NCBI GenBank assembly: GCA_002007465.1
Contig: LNAC01000032.1
Location: 378,180 to 442,179, forward strand
Direction of reading: 5' to 3'
Origin: Ailurus styani
Taxonomy: Eukaryota > Chordata > Mammalia > Carnivora > Ailuridae
DNA: 64,000 nt
The position numbers and the translations under genes are program-made. Below, piece after piece: positions 24,341-51,063 of this stretch (position 1 is the first letter of the stretch; each line of letters begins with the position of its first letter). Under the pieces are notes generated by a model. That model was not told the DNA's origin, did not search any database, and saw nothing but the letters and a program-made list of their open reading frames with translations.

Positions 24341-26450
24341 GTAGATCCATAATGTGTATACCAGGTTTCCTGTCTTTACTTTGTCCTCAATACAAATGCT
24401 ATTATTTCTTAAACCCAGACTTCATCATACTTAGTTAGCCAGAGGCTTTCCCTCATGGTCCACGTGAAGTTTAGAGTAGAAAGCTGGGGGAGCTCTAAGC
24501 ATGGCCAGACTTTTAACACAGTCAGAGCCATTTAAATACATCCGAATCTGAGTTTTGATGAGTCCTCTCTCATCCCGTCTCTTCTGTGTGCTACAGCGTA
24601 TGAACAGAGCAGCTTTCACCTAAATACACCAAAACCCAAACACTGGGATTATGATAATAAGTAAGAGAGCTGTAACTACAAAACATCATTGAACCAGTGA
24701 CTTTCTATAAAAAACCACATGGGGAAGACCATGAGGGGGAATCCACACACACATCGAGTGCTTCGGGATCCCACAGTGGGGGAGGCAGGCTCCAATTAAA
24801 GAGAGACGCAGGATGGGAGATCTGACCGCTGCATCAGTCAGTTCACTGACTCTGGCTTGTTTCAACTGCAGCTTCCAACATCTCCTTCTTCCTTCCTGGC
24901 TCTAAAGTCCATTCCTCCACACATGAGAGCCCATCAAAGAGAATATCTTCTGTGAGAGCAGCTGTTCCAGTTGTTGCAAACTCTTGCTAGAAATTCCAAG
25001 AAAGTTTACCAGGTACATTTATAGGATGATGTGGAGTCAAGCATTTCAATACCAATTATGAAACAAGGAAGAACTTATCTTTTTGATTTGTTGTTTGAGG
25101 TGGTGGTGATGATGAAATCCAACCCACTTCTCCCAAAAGTAAAGGGAACACATATAGTACTACAAATCATTACTTGTAACAATCAAAATGGAAGTTCTGA
25201 AGTGAAAAATGGGAGCCGTGTATATTAAACTAAATTTTTGTGGTGGTTGTTGTTATTTGAAAGCCAAGATTATGCTGACAGAAAGAGCATTTTGAAATCA
25301 GCACAGAAAGTTGAACTTTTCCTATAACAACGTAGACAATGATGTCAAGTCCGGTAAAGACTTGCAAACCCTCACAGCTTATCCAAAACAAAAACAGAAC
25401 CAATACTATACTCCCAAACTTACAGGAACAGTCAGCTTAAGGGGTTTACCCACTTCAGGGCGTCTTTGTGGCTTCACTTTCTGAAGTTCCCATCAGAAAT
25501 TAAATTCTATATAGCTACTTTTAATGGAAACTCAGATTAGTCAAACTACATGAAATAGAGCAGCTCGTGTTTTAATTCCCACTACTACAAATGAAGTTAA
25601 ACCACTGTAGACATTGGGGGTCTTCTTTTCACTGATGATCCCAAGGTATTTATCCTCCCTAATGCCAATAACCATGTTGACATATCCTTTCCTGTCTAAT
25701 TCTGCATGTACTAAAACTAGGCGGTTACAAACCGAACCCTGAGACATAATTTGCATTTGAATGAAACGATCCTGAAATTATTCTGCTTTTTACTGTGGCA
25801 TTACCTGTGGGCCTCCCACTTGTGATGATGACTCAGTGCAGACGACGGCCAGAGGTGATTGAGAAATCTTGAAATTGGGGATTCTGATTCCTGATGCAAT
25901 CTATATCCCAGTCTACTACATTAGTTTCTCTTTATTCACAGTTCGGTGAAGAATGCAGGTGGAGATGCTGTGGGCACATTTGCACACATGTTCAAACTGC
26001 TTTGAAAATGGAATGGGCACGAGAGTGGGTATGCAAGTTAAAATCAGGCAGGCACGTCAGATTTCAAGAGACAACTGAAAAGGGAACATCCGTCAGACCC
26101 CCTGGGTTGGAGGGCAGTGTGTGTAAGTCTTCCTGTCTCTGAGTGTGTGCACGTTGGGGAGAGGGTGGAGTTTCCATCCTCAAATCTAAAAAGACAGATT
26201 TCGGAAGGCCCAGATGTGCCAAAGGTCAGAGGGATCAATATACAGACCTTAACCACGGGAAGGGGTGGGGGGAGGTACGAATAGAAAATCACTACAAAAG
26301 AGAAGCCAATGAGAGGTAAGGAAGTTTCTGAATAATTAAAAAGTTAAGAATAAGCAAACTCAGTTGCCCCGGGGGAAGGAGGTGGGGTGGGGGATAAGAA
26401 AAGCAGTTGATGTGGTAATTAAGAATTTGGTGAGAGCCTGGGCAGGTCAC
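24341..26450. other. Upstream intergenic DNA, nothing recognised
   Basis: No CAN SINE, exon or RNA gene was recognised. The sequence is unique-looking and moderately AT-rich. Confidence 0.4.
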
Positions 26451-26454
26451 CTCC

Positions 26455-26940
26455 TTTCTCAGATCAGAGCCCCATCAGAAATTCTTTCAAGTGTCCTTCT
26501 GCGTCGCCAAAGATGACAACAGCAAATCAATAAGTGCTTGAAATGAAAGGGGCTGTTGGCGAGCCCCCAGGCTACAGATTTCCCGCCGCCAGCCTTTTCT
26601 GAACTCCTAGCGTGCCTTTGCACCGCCTCTCTTAAGAAGAGCTACCTTTTATTCCTATTCTCAGGACGAAGGTAAGTGCTCAGTTAGCATATCTATTAAA
26701 CGTCGGCTCTAGTTCCAGCTCCCCGCGCGCGCCGAGAGAGCGCGGCCACAGCTCGCCAGCCGGCCGGCGAGGCAGGAGGAGAGGGGAAGACTGGCCAGGC
26801 CGTCAGGGGAGCCACACACCTCCGGGGCTGGCCCAGCTTCTCCCACGATCTAGCACTGCGGGATTACAAGCGCAACGGTCTCTGCCACAGCAAAGGGCCT
26901 GAGCGACCGCGGCCACCACAGCGCTCCTGCTACTTCACGT
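26455..26940 (+). promoter_or_regulatory. GC-rich patch beside a consensus splice donor
   Basis: A CpG-dense core, 'ccccgcgcgcgccgagagag', begins at about 26721. Just before it lies a consensus donor, AAG|GTAAGT, with the exon side ending at 26671. An AG preceded by pyrimidines is only 7 bases upstream, at 26664. This could be a far-upstream noncoding exon of PITX2 or a separate transcript. There is no expression evidence in the sequence. Confidence 0.35.
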
Positions 26941-29900
26941 ATTTACAAGCAAGCACAAAATCATTAACAACAGGAAAGAACCAATGCTCCAAAATTAACG
27001 CTCAGAATCACCGGAAACTCCGTTCTGAGTTCCAGACTCAGCTCTGCTACCCTTCCAATATTCATCCCTCCCCTAGTATGTCTCGATTTAACAGTCTTTC
27101 CAGAACCCAACATGCCCGGGACGTTTTAATTAGGTAATTCATTAGTGAGTCAATACATACATTTATATATTCTTTTAGCTCGAGTGGTTAAGTACTAATT
27201 TCAAAATGATTATAAAACACCGGAATAGGCAACGCATAATAATTTTAATTTATATGCAAATCAATTGGTTCATCTTAATGCCTTAAAAAAAAATGATTAT
27301 ATTGTAGCATCGGGGGTACTGATCAAAGCGCCCGAATGGACAATTCGGAAACCGGACCTGGAATAGGGGGAAATTTTAGAACAGCCAACAAATCAATAAT
27401 GTTTGAAGCAGTCAAACATCTCTAGCCACTGGTATTTACATACTCGCTTGTTGTCAGATAAGGAGCTGGGGAAATTGCTTGCCAGGGTTGAGATCATAAT
27501 CCAGAGTGAAGAAAGTAAATGATAGCACGCACCTCGTCCTGGCAGGCTCCAAAATAATACTGTACCTTTCCCAAATGCTGACTCTTGGGTGAGAATGAGT
27601 TGGTGGAGGTCACCCCACGTTCGTTCTCGGTTTTGCCCCGCTTTGATCACAAAATTATATGTCCTCCCCGACCTTCACAACTTGATTCTTATTCTAACAG
27701 TTGTCACCTGCTTCAAAATATTAGAGGGAGGGTATAACTCAGAATCCTACAAAAATTCTCTGAAGCCATTTAGCCAGGACCGCTCTTCTTATGCTGATGG
27801 GGGGGGGTATGTTTAATTCCCTGTGTCCTCCCACACATTAAATTAGATAACTAAAAAGACAGAAAAAAAGCGACTGTGGGGAATGATCCAGTGCACTGGC
27901 TTATTGGAAGGTTATTATCTTTATCTTTAGACATAGCTTAAAAATTTGGAAAAGTAAAGAGATTGTATTCTTCCTGGGAAAACAAAAATTTGAGATATTC
28001 TATAACAGTGAGTCTCACTGGGGATTACCAGAAGATCCACCGGAGTTGTTTAAGTAAAAGTGTAACATCCTTGAAATTCACAGATACATAAGGTCAGTGT
28101 CTCCCCACCCCCCCGGCTTCCCAGCCCTGGCGATCTAGCCCTTAAGGAGCTGGTACCTTTGATGCTACAATCTTGTTTACATCTGCAGGGCAGGGAATTG
28201 CTTGCTTTGCTTGGACGCTCCCTCCACCCCCTTCTCATTTGAAGTAATCGGAATCTAAATACAATCGCCACGGCCCACTCTTCCATTTCTGCTCTGACGA
28301 GGGAAAGACCTGAAATCCATGTCTTAAATCAGCTCGGTGGTTTGTAGCCCCCCAGCACCCTGCCTCTCTGCTGCATGCCTAATGTATTCCCTAGTGGTTC
28401 TGGGCATTAATTAGTTGTTTAATAGGAGTATGACTAAAAATGTAGAAGAAGGATTAGGAGCGTGAAACGTATGTCCAGCTCCTTCCACACACTCGAGGAG
28501 GGAATGAGAATCATTCTGTATCGTCTATTTCTCCAGGAGCCATTAGCATTTCCCACCAGCTGCTCACTTCAGCTGCACTGGCGCTGGGCGAGGCGAAGAC
28601 CCAAAAGCTCAGCGCGATGTCTGAGGCGGCCGGGGCTGGGGTTGACCAGCCCCCGGCGGACGAGACTCCAGACAGAAGGTGGGGTGAGGGGAACGTGAGC
28701 TTCCAGGAGCCCCTTCATCCCAGCCCCGGTTTGCAAACCTCTGACTCTTGAAAGGGGGAGGGGGTTGCACGCGCTTATCTGCGCGTCTCTCCAGGGCTGC
28801 CCCTTTCTCTTTCCCGTGTCTCTGCGCGAGTCTCTGAATCTTCCTGTCTCTGATTTTCTCACTCTTTTCCCACTTTTCCATGAGATTCCTCAACCTCGCC
28901 ACCAGACGAAAGGAGGTCGTTCTGCTACGTGCGTCTCTCAATCTATAAAATGAAAAGAAAAAGGGGGGGGGACATTAACCCATTACTCAGGGGATGGGGA
29001 GACAGCAAAAGTAGTTGATGGATAGAGATGAACGTGTCTTTCTCGGACTACATTCTCTGGTTTGCTGTGACTTTAGATTTCAGTTGTGGGACTTGTTGAA
29101 GAAATTTGATTGTCTTGATTCGGCAGGATTTCAAAAACCAGAAGTAAAAATTCTCAGGAACAGAGAGGAAATAAAATAAAAACAGCGCTTGGGAATTTCC
29201 CCCTTTTTTCTCTCCCTTAAATTTCCAGTGGGTAAAGAGAGAAAGTTCGAGTTTTCATGGATGTTAGGTGGAGGTTAGAAATGGCTTTAAAATGTAGATC
29301 TCTCAGTCAGTTTTCTTCGTGGCTGAAGAGGCTAACCCTTTCCATAAAATGAGTCCATCTGTCGACTGTTAGCTATTTCAAAGTGAAGGGATTTAGCACT
29401 CAAAACAAATTGAGCAAGTTTGTTTGCCTGTTTTTACTGCTAACTCAAATGAATTCAAAACACGGAGTAATTCAAGAAAACACATAACATGTTCCAGACA
29501 GCCCCCAAATGTAGGGAAAGCCCAGCACCTATGTGGTGACCTGGGTTATTTTAAGCACCATGCTTTTTGTAATGCCTATATTTCTCACATGTTCTCCCAA
29601 CAAGTCATTATGTTTTCCTAAAATTGAGAGAACTGGTATACTGATTTAGGAAGAGCAATACAACTTTTAGAGGGAACTTTATTCTCCATTGAAGACCAAA
29701 GGAGATGCCTCTTTAATGGCGGGCCCTGGAGAGTGTTGTTTCTATGCAGAAATTAATATTGATGGGAAAACCAAATGGGGGCTATGACTGCTTTCTGCCG
29801 CTTTCCAAAAGCGTACATTAACAGGACACCCTTGAAATTGAAGGAACTTTGTCCAGTATGCCTGGCAGAAGCCTTCACACCTGGTCTTCCAGATGAATCA

Positions 29901-30340
29901 TATTTACAGTCCTTACACCCAAAGGCAGGAGAGCAAAAACATCCTGCTGGCTACCAAAATACACGCCCTTGCTCCAGTGAAGAAATCGGAAAATCAGGGT
30001 TTAGAAGTAAGGCACACTTTTCCAGTGAAAATGACTCCTCTAGCTTCACGTGCTCTTCGATTTTTAGGAGCAAATGTGGGTTTGAGGGTAGCTTCCCTTC
30101 CCACCCCCACCACCATCCCTTGCAATTTAATACCATGCTCGCCGGGAACCTTAACCTCGTCATTTTAAAAAATGAGATATCCGTGACCCGGGGTGAACTT
30201 GTTGAGTGTAGGTACAGCAGAGGAAATTCTAGACTCTATGAACGCCAGAGCCTTGCCCAGCGCAATCCTTTCGTGTGCACTGGTCAGTGCGCGACCATGC
30301 CCACCTGCGCACGGACACCGGGTGCAGATTGCTTGGTCCA
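26941..30340. other. SINE-free upstream region of PITX2
   Basis: The stretch 27100-27310 is AT-rich with many TAATTA/ATTA-type words and has the look of a conserved noncoding element. A moderately GC-rich patch lies at about 28560-28720. An ATG-initiated 191-codon frame at 29775-30350 lacks any recognisable domain and is not called as a gene. Confidence 0.45.
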
Positions 30341-31166
30341 CCCGCCTTGACCTCGAGCGCGGAGTCCCGGCCGACAGTGCTGGGCCAAGCATCTCGGCCT
30401 TCTCCGGCCGACTAGTCTCCCTCGCTCCCGGCTGTCGCCCTCCCACCCCTCGTCCCCACCCTCCCCCCGCTCGCCCCACTTTTCCAGATTTCCCTTTAGT
30501 CATCCTCTTTCACCCCCACTCCGCCTACTTTCACTCCAGCCTCCTGTGCGCCCCTCACGTCCCCACCACCCCCCACTCCGCAATCCCTCGTTTCCGTGAC
30601 CTCTTCTCTCAAGCCTGCAGGCCTGCAAGAAGGTCACAGACAGGCACTCTCGTACTCACACCCCACACGCCTCGCCCCAAACAAACCCATGCACTCTCTT
30701 CTTTGTTCCATTTCTTGGACCACTTTCCCTGTCCCTTCCTCCTTCTCCGTCCCGGTGTGCTCCCCAGGAGGACGTTCCTGTCTCCCGGACGCCCTGGTCC
30801 TCCCCCTCTGATTTATTAGCGCTCCCGGTCCGACCCGGATTCCTTCTTCTTCTCCTCCGTCCCATCCTCCCCTCCTGTCCTCTTTTCTCCACAGTGGGAT
30901 TGCTTGCGCCTGCTGCTCGTCTGTTCCTGTCTCAGAGCCCTGCCCGGCTCCCTGCTCCTCTTTTGCTCCCGGGGCGCTTCCTCCGGCTCCCGACTCTCCG
31001 GCCAGCCGGCCTCGCCTCCCTGCCCTGCCTCGCTTCTCGTCGCCCCTGCCCGCTCCCCCCCGCGCTCGCCCGAACGCTTTGCTCGCTCCTTGAACGCCCG
31101 CCGCGCAGCCGGGCTCGGCTGCCCGCCCGCCCGCCACTGTGCAGTGGAGTTTGGTGGAATCTCTGC

Positions 31167-31179
31167 TGACGTCACGTCA
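31167..31179 (+). promoter_or_regulatory. CRE palindrome plus overlapping half site
   Basis: TGACGTCACGTCA is a perfect CREB/ATF palindrome followed by another CGTCA half site. It lies at the predicted start region of PITX2 exon 1. The motif is directly visible. Binding is inference. Confidence 0.7.
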
Positions 31180-31217
31180 CTCCCCACACGGAGACCGAGC
31201 TGAGGGAAGAGAGAGGG

Positions 31218-31301
31218 ATGAGAGCGAGGGAGGGGAGAGAGAGTGCGAGACAGAGCGAGAAAGCTGGAGAGGCGCAGAAAGAAACTGCCAGCGACGGCTA
31301 G
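31218..31301 (+). CDS. Upstream ORF in PITX2 exon 1 (27 aa)
   Basis: ATG 31218-31220 opens a 27-codon frame that closes at TAG 31299-31301, wholly inside the predicted 5' UTR exon. The start has G at -3 but not G at +4, so initiation would be moderate. The peptide is highly charged (Arg/Glu/Lys-rich) and has no recognisable function. If translated it would more likely tune initiation at the main start than act as a protein. It depends on transcription starting upstream of 31218, which is inferred. Confidence 0.4.
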   Translation: MRAREGRESARQSEKAGEAQKETASDG

Positions 31302-31477
31302 ATTCCTGCGGCCACCGCGCACCCGTGGACTCCCTCGGAACTTGGCACCCTCGGGAGCCCCGCAGTCCTCTCGGGCTCGGCTTTCAGGCGCTTGCGGTGC
31401 AGCCTGCGCCTCGGCTCGCTGGAAATCTCCCCGGGAAGCGGTGGCACGCGGAGACAGCAGCTCTCTCCCGGTAGCCG

Positions 31478-34400
31478 GTAAGTGGAGGCCCTCTCTTCCG
31501 CAGGGATGTGAGATCATACGAGTTTGGAAATTTGTTCCACTTTGAAGAATCTTCACCCTAGGTGATTTGTGGTTCTTGGGGCTGCCTTTCCCCCCCCCGA
31601 GGTAACTCAGTTGGCAAACAGACCTTGTAAAGCCCTGTTCCTCTTGTTCCCAGTCTTTGACACTACAATCTATGGGGTTGCTGAAGTCGAGTGGGAAGCG
31701 AGACCATGGCTGGCATTTAAAACGAAGTATCTTCCCTTAAATCTCGGTGCCAACACTGCGGGGACAAATCCTCAGGCTGAGGATTAGCATTCTCAAGATA
31801 AAGGGCCGGGTACAAAGTTTCAGCTACTGGAAGATTAGCCCCCTTCCCATTGTTACCAGTTGGAAAAAAGATTCCATCTTAACTGGCAGTTAGTGACCTC
31901 TCAGGCCCAAGCGAATTACCTGGGAGCCAGGCCTGGATGCCAAGCTCACACAATTACTTCGGATTATAAATCCTTTAAATTGATCACCAGTCAACTCCAA
32001 TCTTGCACTTGAGGAGATAGGTTTTAAATGGTAAAGAAGAGAGGACTATTTTCCAAGTGTCGAGTAAGAAAAAAATTATGTTTCTAAATCTGGGACATAC
32101 GGTTCTCTTTTAATTCCAATTCAGTGACTTTACTTTCCAAAGTAATTTAGAAATCATAAGATAGTATGTTATTTACTAGTTTTTTGTGTGTGAGTATGAT
32201 GTCTTACTAAAGTAAACCAAATGAAAAAAACTTTTCCTATTATGAATTAAACTAATACAGGCACTCATACATTCTAAAATATTTGTATGAAAAAATAATC
32301 TGATTTAAAGAGATTCCCTTGCATTTTTTGGCCAGTAATAAGAATTAAAACGTGGTTTTAATATAATTTTGGAGGAAATTTATCTAAAATTCAAATACCA
32401 ATTATGTCAAGGAAACAAAGCACATTAAGTAAAATAGATTGAGGATTTTTATTGGTGTAGCATAAAATAAGCATACAAGGTTTCAATAATCAAACATTCC
32501 CTAAAAATTAAATAGCTACTTCATTTATGGAATGTTTTACTTTACCTCAGCAAAACTACACTTAAATTATTCAGGTGCTTTGTTCCTCAAGTTGAGCATG
32601 TTTGTCTTCAAGTGTTCCTAAAGCATCAATATTAATTGGTTTAAAAGAAGGCTTAAACTGGTAAAATATAGAACTGTGTTAAGCAGTATTTTAATTTCCT
32701 TAAATGATTACCCACTGCAAATTAATTTACTGGCTAATCTCACCAATTTAGTTCATTTAAAACATATGTTCTTGTGCTGTTTATTTTTAAACTTTCCGTT
32801 AAAGATTTTGTTATGGGGTAACAAAATAAATGGAAAGGAGAGAATTGTGAAAGGATTTGGAATTATTAGAACTATATTTTATCCTGCAATTTCCTCTTAT
32901 GGCAATCATCAGAAATTATTTTTAAGAAAATTGTTTTATTTCCTACGGCTTTACTGCCTGCCTTGGCCAATGTGGTTCAGTGTGCTTCAGTAACTATATG
33001 GTGCTTTTTAGCATACTCACAATAGAAAACTCAACTTGGCCAAAGCAAGATTGCCTGGCACATACATTCAAACCCAGACATGAACTTTTGGGGTGAGAAC
33101 GACTTCCCATCAAAAAAAGTTGTGCATCTTAATTTGTGAGATTAGCGGTGGAAGCTAGTCCCTAAATCCTACAGCCAAATTGGTCTAATAAGACCTGTCT
33201 TCCTTGACAGGGCAAGTTTAAGGATCAGCAGACGGGAATTGGAGGTTATTTTTAAAAACTATCCTCCCTAGTTACTTAGATTCAATTCATCTAGTAGGCC
33301 TGGTAATTATATGAAGCAAAATGAATGAATAAATAAATAAATAATGCAAGTCTCAGGGCTCATTTTGACTGCAAAATAAATCCCCAAGTCACAAGGACAT
33401 TTAGGAGTGAGCTAAGGAACACGCCTTGACCTTCTTTTCAGTGCTTAGAACAGAGTTCTTGAAGATTTGTTTTGTATTGCTTTGTTTGGTCTTCAGCACT
33501 GAAGCTTGGGAGTGGGGGGAGAATGTGTAATAATCGACTGACTTTACACTGAGCGACCCCATCTTTTTCTTTTGTATATTTCATTCCTTAAAAAAAATAA
33601 AAACGATTTGCAGTTGCCATCTGCATTGCTTCAGCTACCCGCTAATAATGCAGCCAGTTCAGATGTTAAAAAAAAAAAAAAGATTATCGAATTGATGATG
33701 ACATGCAAATTTCCCCTGAAATTATCATAAGTAAACATTTGAAGTCTGGACTAATAAAATCCCATCTGTGTTACTTCATATCGAGTTAGTAGAAAGCTGT
33801 GATAATGAATTTTGTAATATCTCACGAACAGACATCTCAATCAGGGACTAATCCTGTGATTTTACTGCAGAATCACTAAATCTGGAGCCGCCAAACTGCT
33901 ACTTCTGGGCCCCCGGGCCTGCAAGGATCCGCAGAGCCCCCGCCCACGTCCCAGATAGCGGGTGGGGGGAACCCCTGGATCCTCACGCCGCCGCGCTGGG
34001 CAGCCCCTCCTCTAAGCAGCGACCTTGGCCACAGGCCCCCGAGGCCCGGCTCGTTCCAGGAGAGGCCGAGGAGCCGGGAAATACGACCCAGACTAGAGCC
34101 AGACCCGCAGCTCCCTGCCCCGCCTCTGCTCCTGGGCCAAAGGGACAACGCCCGCTCCTGCCCTTAGCCCTGGCCCCGAGCGAAGCGGGCCCTGCCGCCG
34201 CCGGCGTACCCCGGTTAGCGTGAAGAGAGCCAGGCGCCGAGATCCGAAGGGCCTGGGGAGCCCGAGACCTTCTTTCTTTACTTCTGTCTTTAAAGCAGCT
34301 GCGGCTCTTCTACCCACCCCGACGGGGTCTCTCGCCACCCACCTCTCCCGGTTTGCCTGTGGCGGCAAAGGGGGCGCGCGTTAAACGCTTGGCTTGCTGC

Positions 34401-35265
34401 GCTGTGGTTGGAAATCTGAAAAAGATTTGGTTCGCCAGGGAGAATCGGGGGAGCCGCTCACTAGGAGTTATTTCTACGTCCTTGGTGGGAAGAAAACCCT
34501 CGGACTTTTGCCCGTTTCCCCTCAGTCTCACCCAGTCCACCCCGTTTCCCTCCTCTGCGATCTTAAATCTTACTTTAGGGTAAATAAATGGCCGGGTGAA
34601 TATCTCCAGGGAAAAGTGTGGCTAAATATGGAAAAGTGGCTCCTGATGGATGAGAGGGCCGAAGCCAGCCCGCTCCTGGAGCACCCTAGGCCAGGAACCT
34701 TAGAGTCCCGTTCATTTCAGAATTCCAGAAAATTGAGGACAGCTGCTGCGTAGGACAGTTACAAGCTGACGCTGATACTCGACAAGGGGTCCCTGAGCTC
34801 CTACTCACGGACAGCACTGTGCTTCAAGGTGGCCTTCCGCACAACTTCCTCAAGGGGCAAGTCCTCTCCCCTCACCCCCAAATTTTGTATCTGCTAAGTC
34901 TGGCCCCGTGTACAGACGGGCTCTTCAGCCCCGACACACACATCTTGTGAGCAGCTCCACAGCCCGAGTCCCCCCGGGACACGGTGGATTTATCCGTCAA
35001 GAGCGCCTGGGCCGGTTCGCCCGCAACTCTGGAGGGCGCGAACCCCCTCAGGTCCGCCCAGACGTCCTGGGCCAGGGGCTAGCGTGGGGCTGAGGCTGGG
35101 CAGCCGGAGGCTGTCAGGGCCGAGAAAGACGCCTGAAAGCCAGCGCAGAGTGGGCGCGGAGCAGCGAATTTGAAGTGCTCCGCCCCGCAGGTGGCCTCCC
35201 TCCACGGAGTCCGACACCTCGGGGCCCGCCGCTTCTCACCGCCCTCCTTCTCTTTTATTTTGCAG
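31478..35265 (+). other. PITX2: PITX2 intron 1
   Basis: GT at 31478 to AG at 35265. It contains AT-rich, SINE-free DNA (31800-33900), a block at 33640-33900 with an octamer motif and a TAATCC bicoid site, then a CpG-rich stretch from about 33890 to exon 2. The longer open frames in the GC-rich part lie on both strands and are compositional. Confidence 0.75.
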
Positions 35266-35275
35266 ATAACGGGGA

Positions 35276-50374
<15,099 letters not shown>

Positions 50375-50785
50375 GCCTCGCCCACAGCACCCGGATCCTA
50401 GGACCGTGCCGGACGGGGCAGCTCTGCCCTTGAAAGACTGGGAGTTACGCGAGAAGGTCGTGGGCACTAAAGAAAGGGAGAGAAAGAGAAGATATAAAGA
50501 GAAAAGGAAACCACTGAATTAAAGAGAGCTCCTTTGATTTCAAAGGAATTTCCTCAATGTCTGACATCTTTCACTAAAAGTATTTCCAACAGTTGCAAGG
50601 ACACACACAAATGTTTGACTGGATATGACATTTTAACATTACTATAAGCTTGTTATTTTTTAAGTTTAGCATTGTTAACATTAAAATGACTGAAAGGATG
50701 TATATATATCGAAATGTCAAATTAATTTTATAAAAAAGCAGTTGTTAGTACTATCACAACAGTGTTTTTAAAGGTTAGGCTTTAA

Positions 50786-50791
50786 AATAAA
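50786..50791 (+). terminator. Proximal poly(A) signal AATAAA
   Basis: A canonical hexamer followed within 30 bases by 'ttagggtttttcgcttgtga', which is suitable as a downstream U/GU-rich element. It may give a shorter 3' UTR of about 430 bases. Confidence 0.55.
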
Positions 50792-51043
50792 GCATGTTAT
50801 ACAGAAGCGATTAGGGTTTTTCGCTTGTGAGCAAAGGAATGTATATACTAAATGCCACACTGTATGTTTCTAACATATTATTATTATAAAAAATGTGTGA
50901 ATATCAGTTTTAGAATAGTTTCTCTGGTGGATGCAATGATGTTTCTGAAACTGCTATGTACAACCTACCCTGTGTATAACATTTCGTACAATATTATTGT
51001 TTTACTTTTCAGCAAATATGAAAAATGTGTTTTATTTCATGGG

Positions 51044-51049
51044 AGTAAA
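51044..51049 (+). terminator. Distal variant poly(A) signal AGTAAA
   Basis: A variant hexamer about 15 bases before the expected transcript end, with T/GT-rich sequence after it. It is likely the main end of PITX2 mRNA. Confidence 0.5.
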
Positions 51050-51063
51050 ATATACTACATACA

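Larger units (their letters stand above)
31150..31477 (+). other. PITX2: PITX2 exon 1, noncoding 5' UTR (A/B transcripts)
   Basis: The exon is purine-rich ('gagagggatgagagcgaggg') and ends 'gtagccg' before a consensus donor, GTAAGT, at 31478. It is expected to join exon 2 at 35266. It contains one upstream reading frame, ATG 31218 to TAG 31299-31301 (27 codons), with a purine at -3. The 5' end is an estimate, while the 3' end is firm from the donor and from the matching acceptor at exon 2. Confidence 0.7.
30340..31480 (+). promoter_or_regulatory. PITX2: CpG-rich PITX2A/B promoter
   Basis: A C-rich, CpG-dense block leads into exon 1. No TATA box is apparent at the expected distance. A perfect cAMP-response palindrome, TGACGTCA, at 31167-31174 runs straight into a second half site, CGTCA (31175-31179). 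The transcription start is inferred to lie near 31150-31200, because the sequence from 31156 on matches what I remember of the human PITX2A 5' UTR. This promoter drives exon 1, which splices to exon 2. Confidence 0.75.
50375..51063 (+). other. PITX2: PITX2 3' UTR
   Basis: AU-rich after the first 150 bases. It holds AATAAA at 50786-50791 and AGTAAA at 51044-51049. The end at about 51063 is inferred from the second signal, from the T/GT-rich sequence that follows ('attggtctggattctttctg'), and from my memory of the human mRNA end. A CAGTGTT word at 50760-50766 matches the miR-141/200a seed. Confidence 0.7.

Noticed and set aside
30193..30819. Plus-strand open frame of about 208 codons in the promoter
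   Set aside because: C-rich sequence yields a Pro/Ser/Arg-rich product with no domain, and it starts at a non-ATG codon.
30816..31556. Antisense open frame of 246 codons over the PITX2 A/B promoter
   Set aside because: Same reason: GC-rich promoter and purine-rich exon 1 read backwards, Arg/Glu/Gly-rich product, no recognisable domain.
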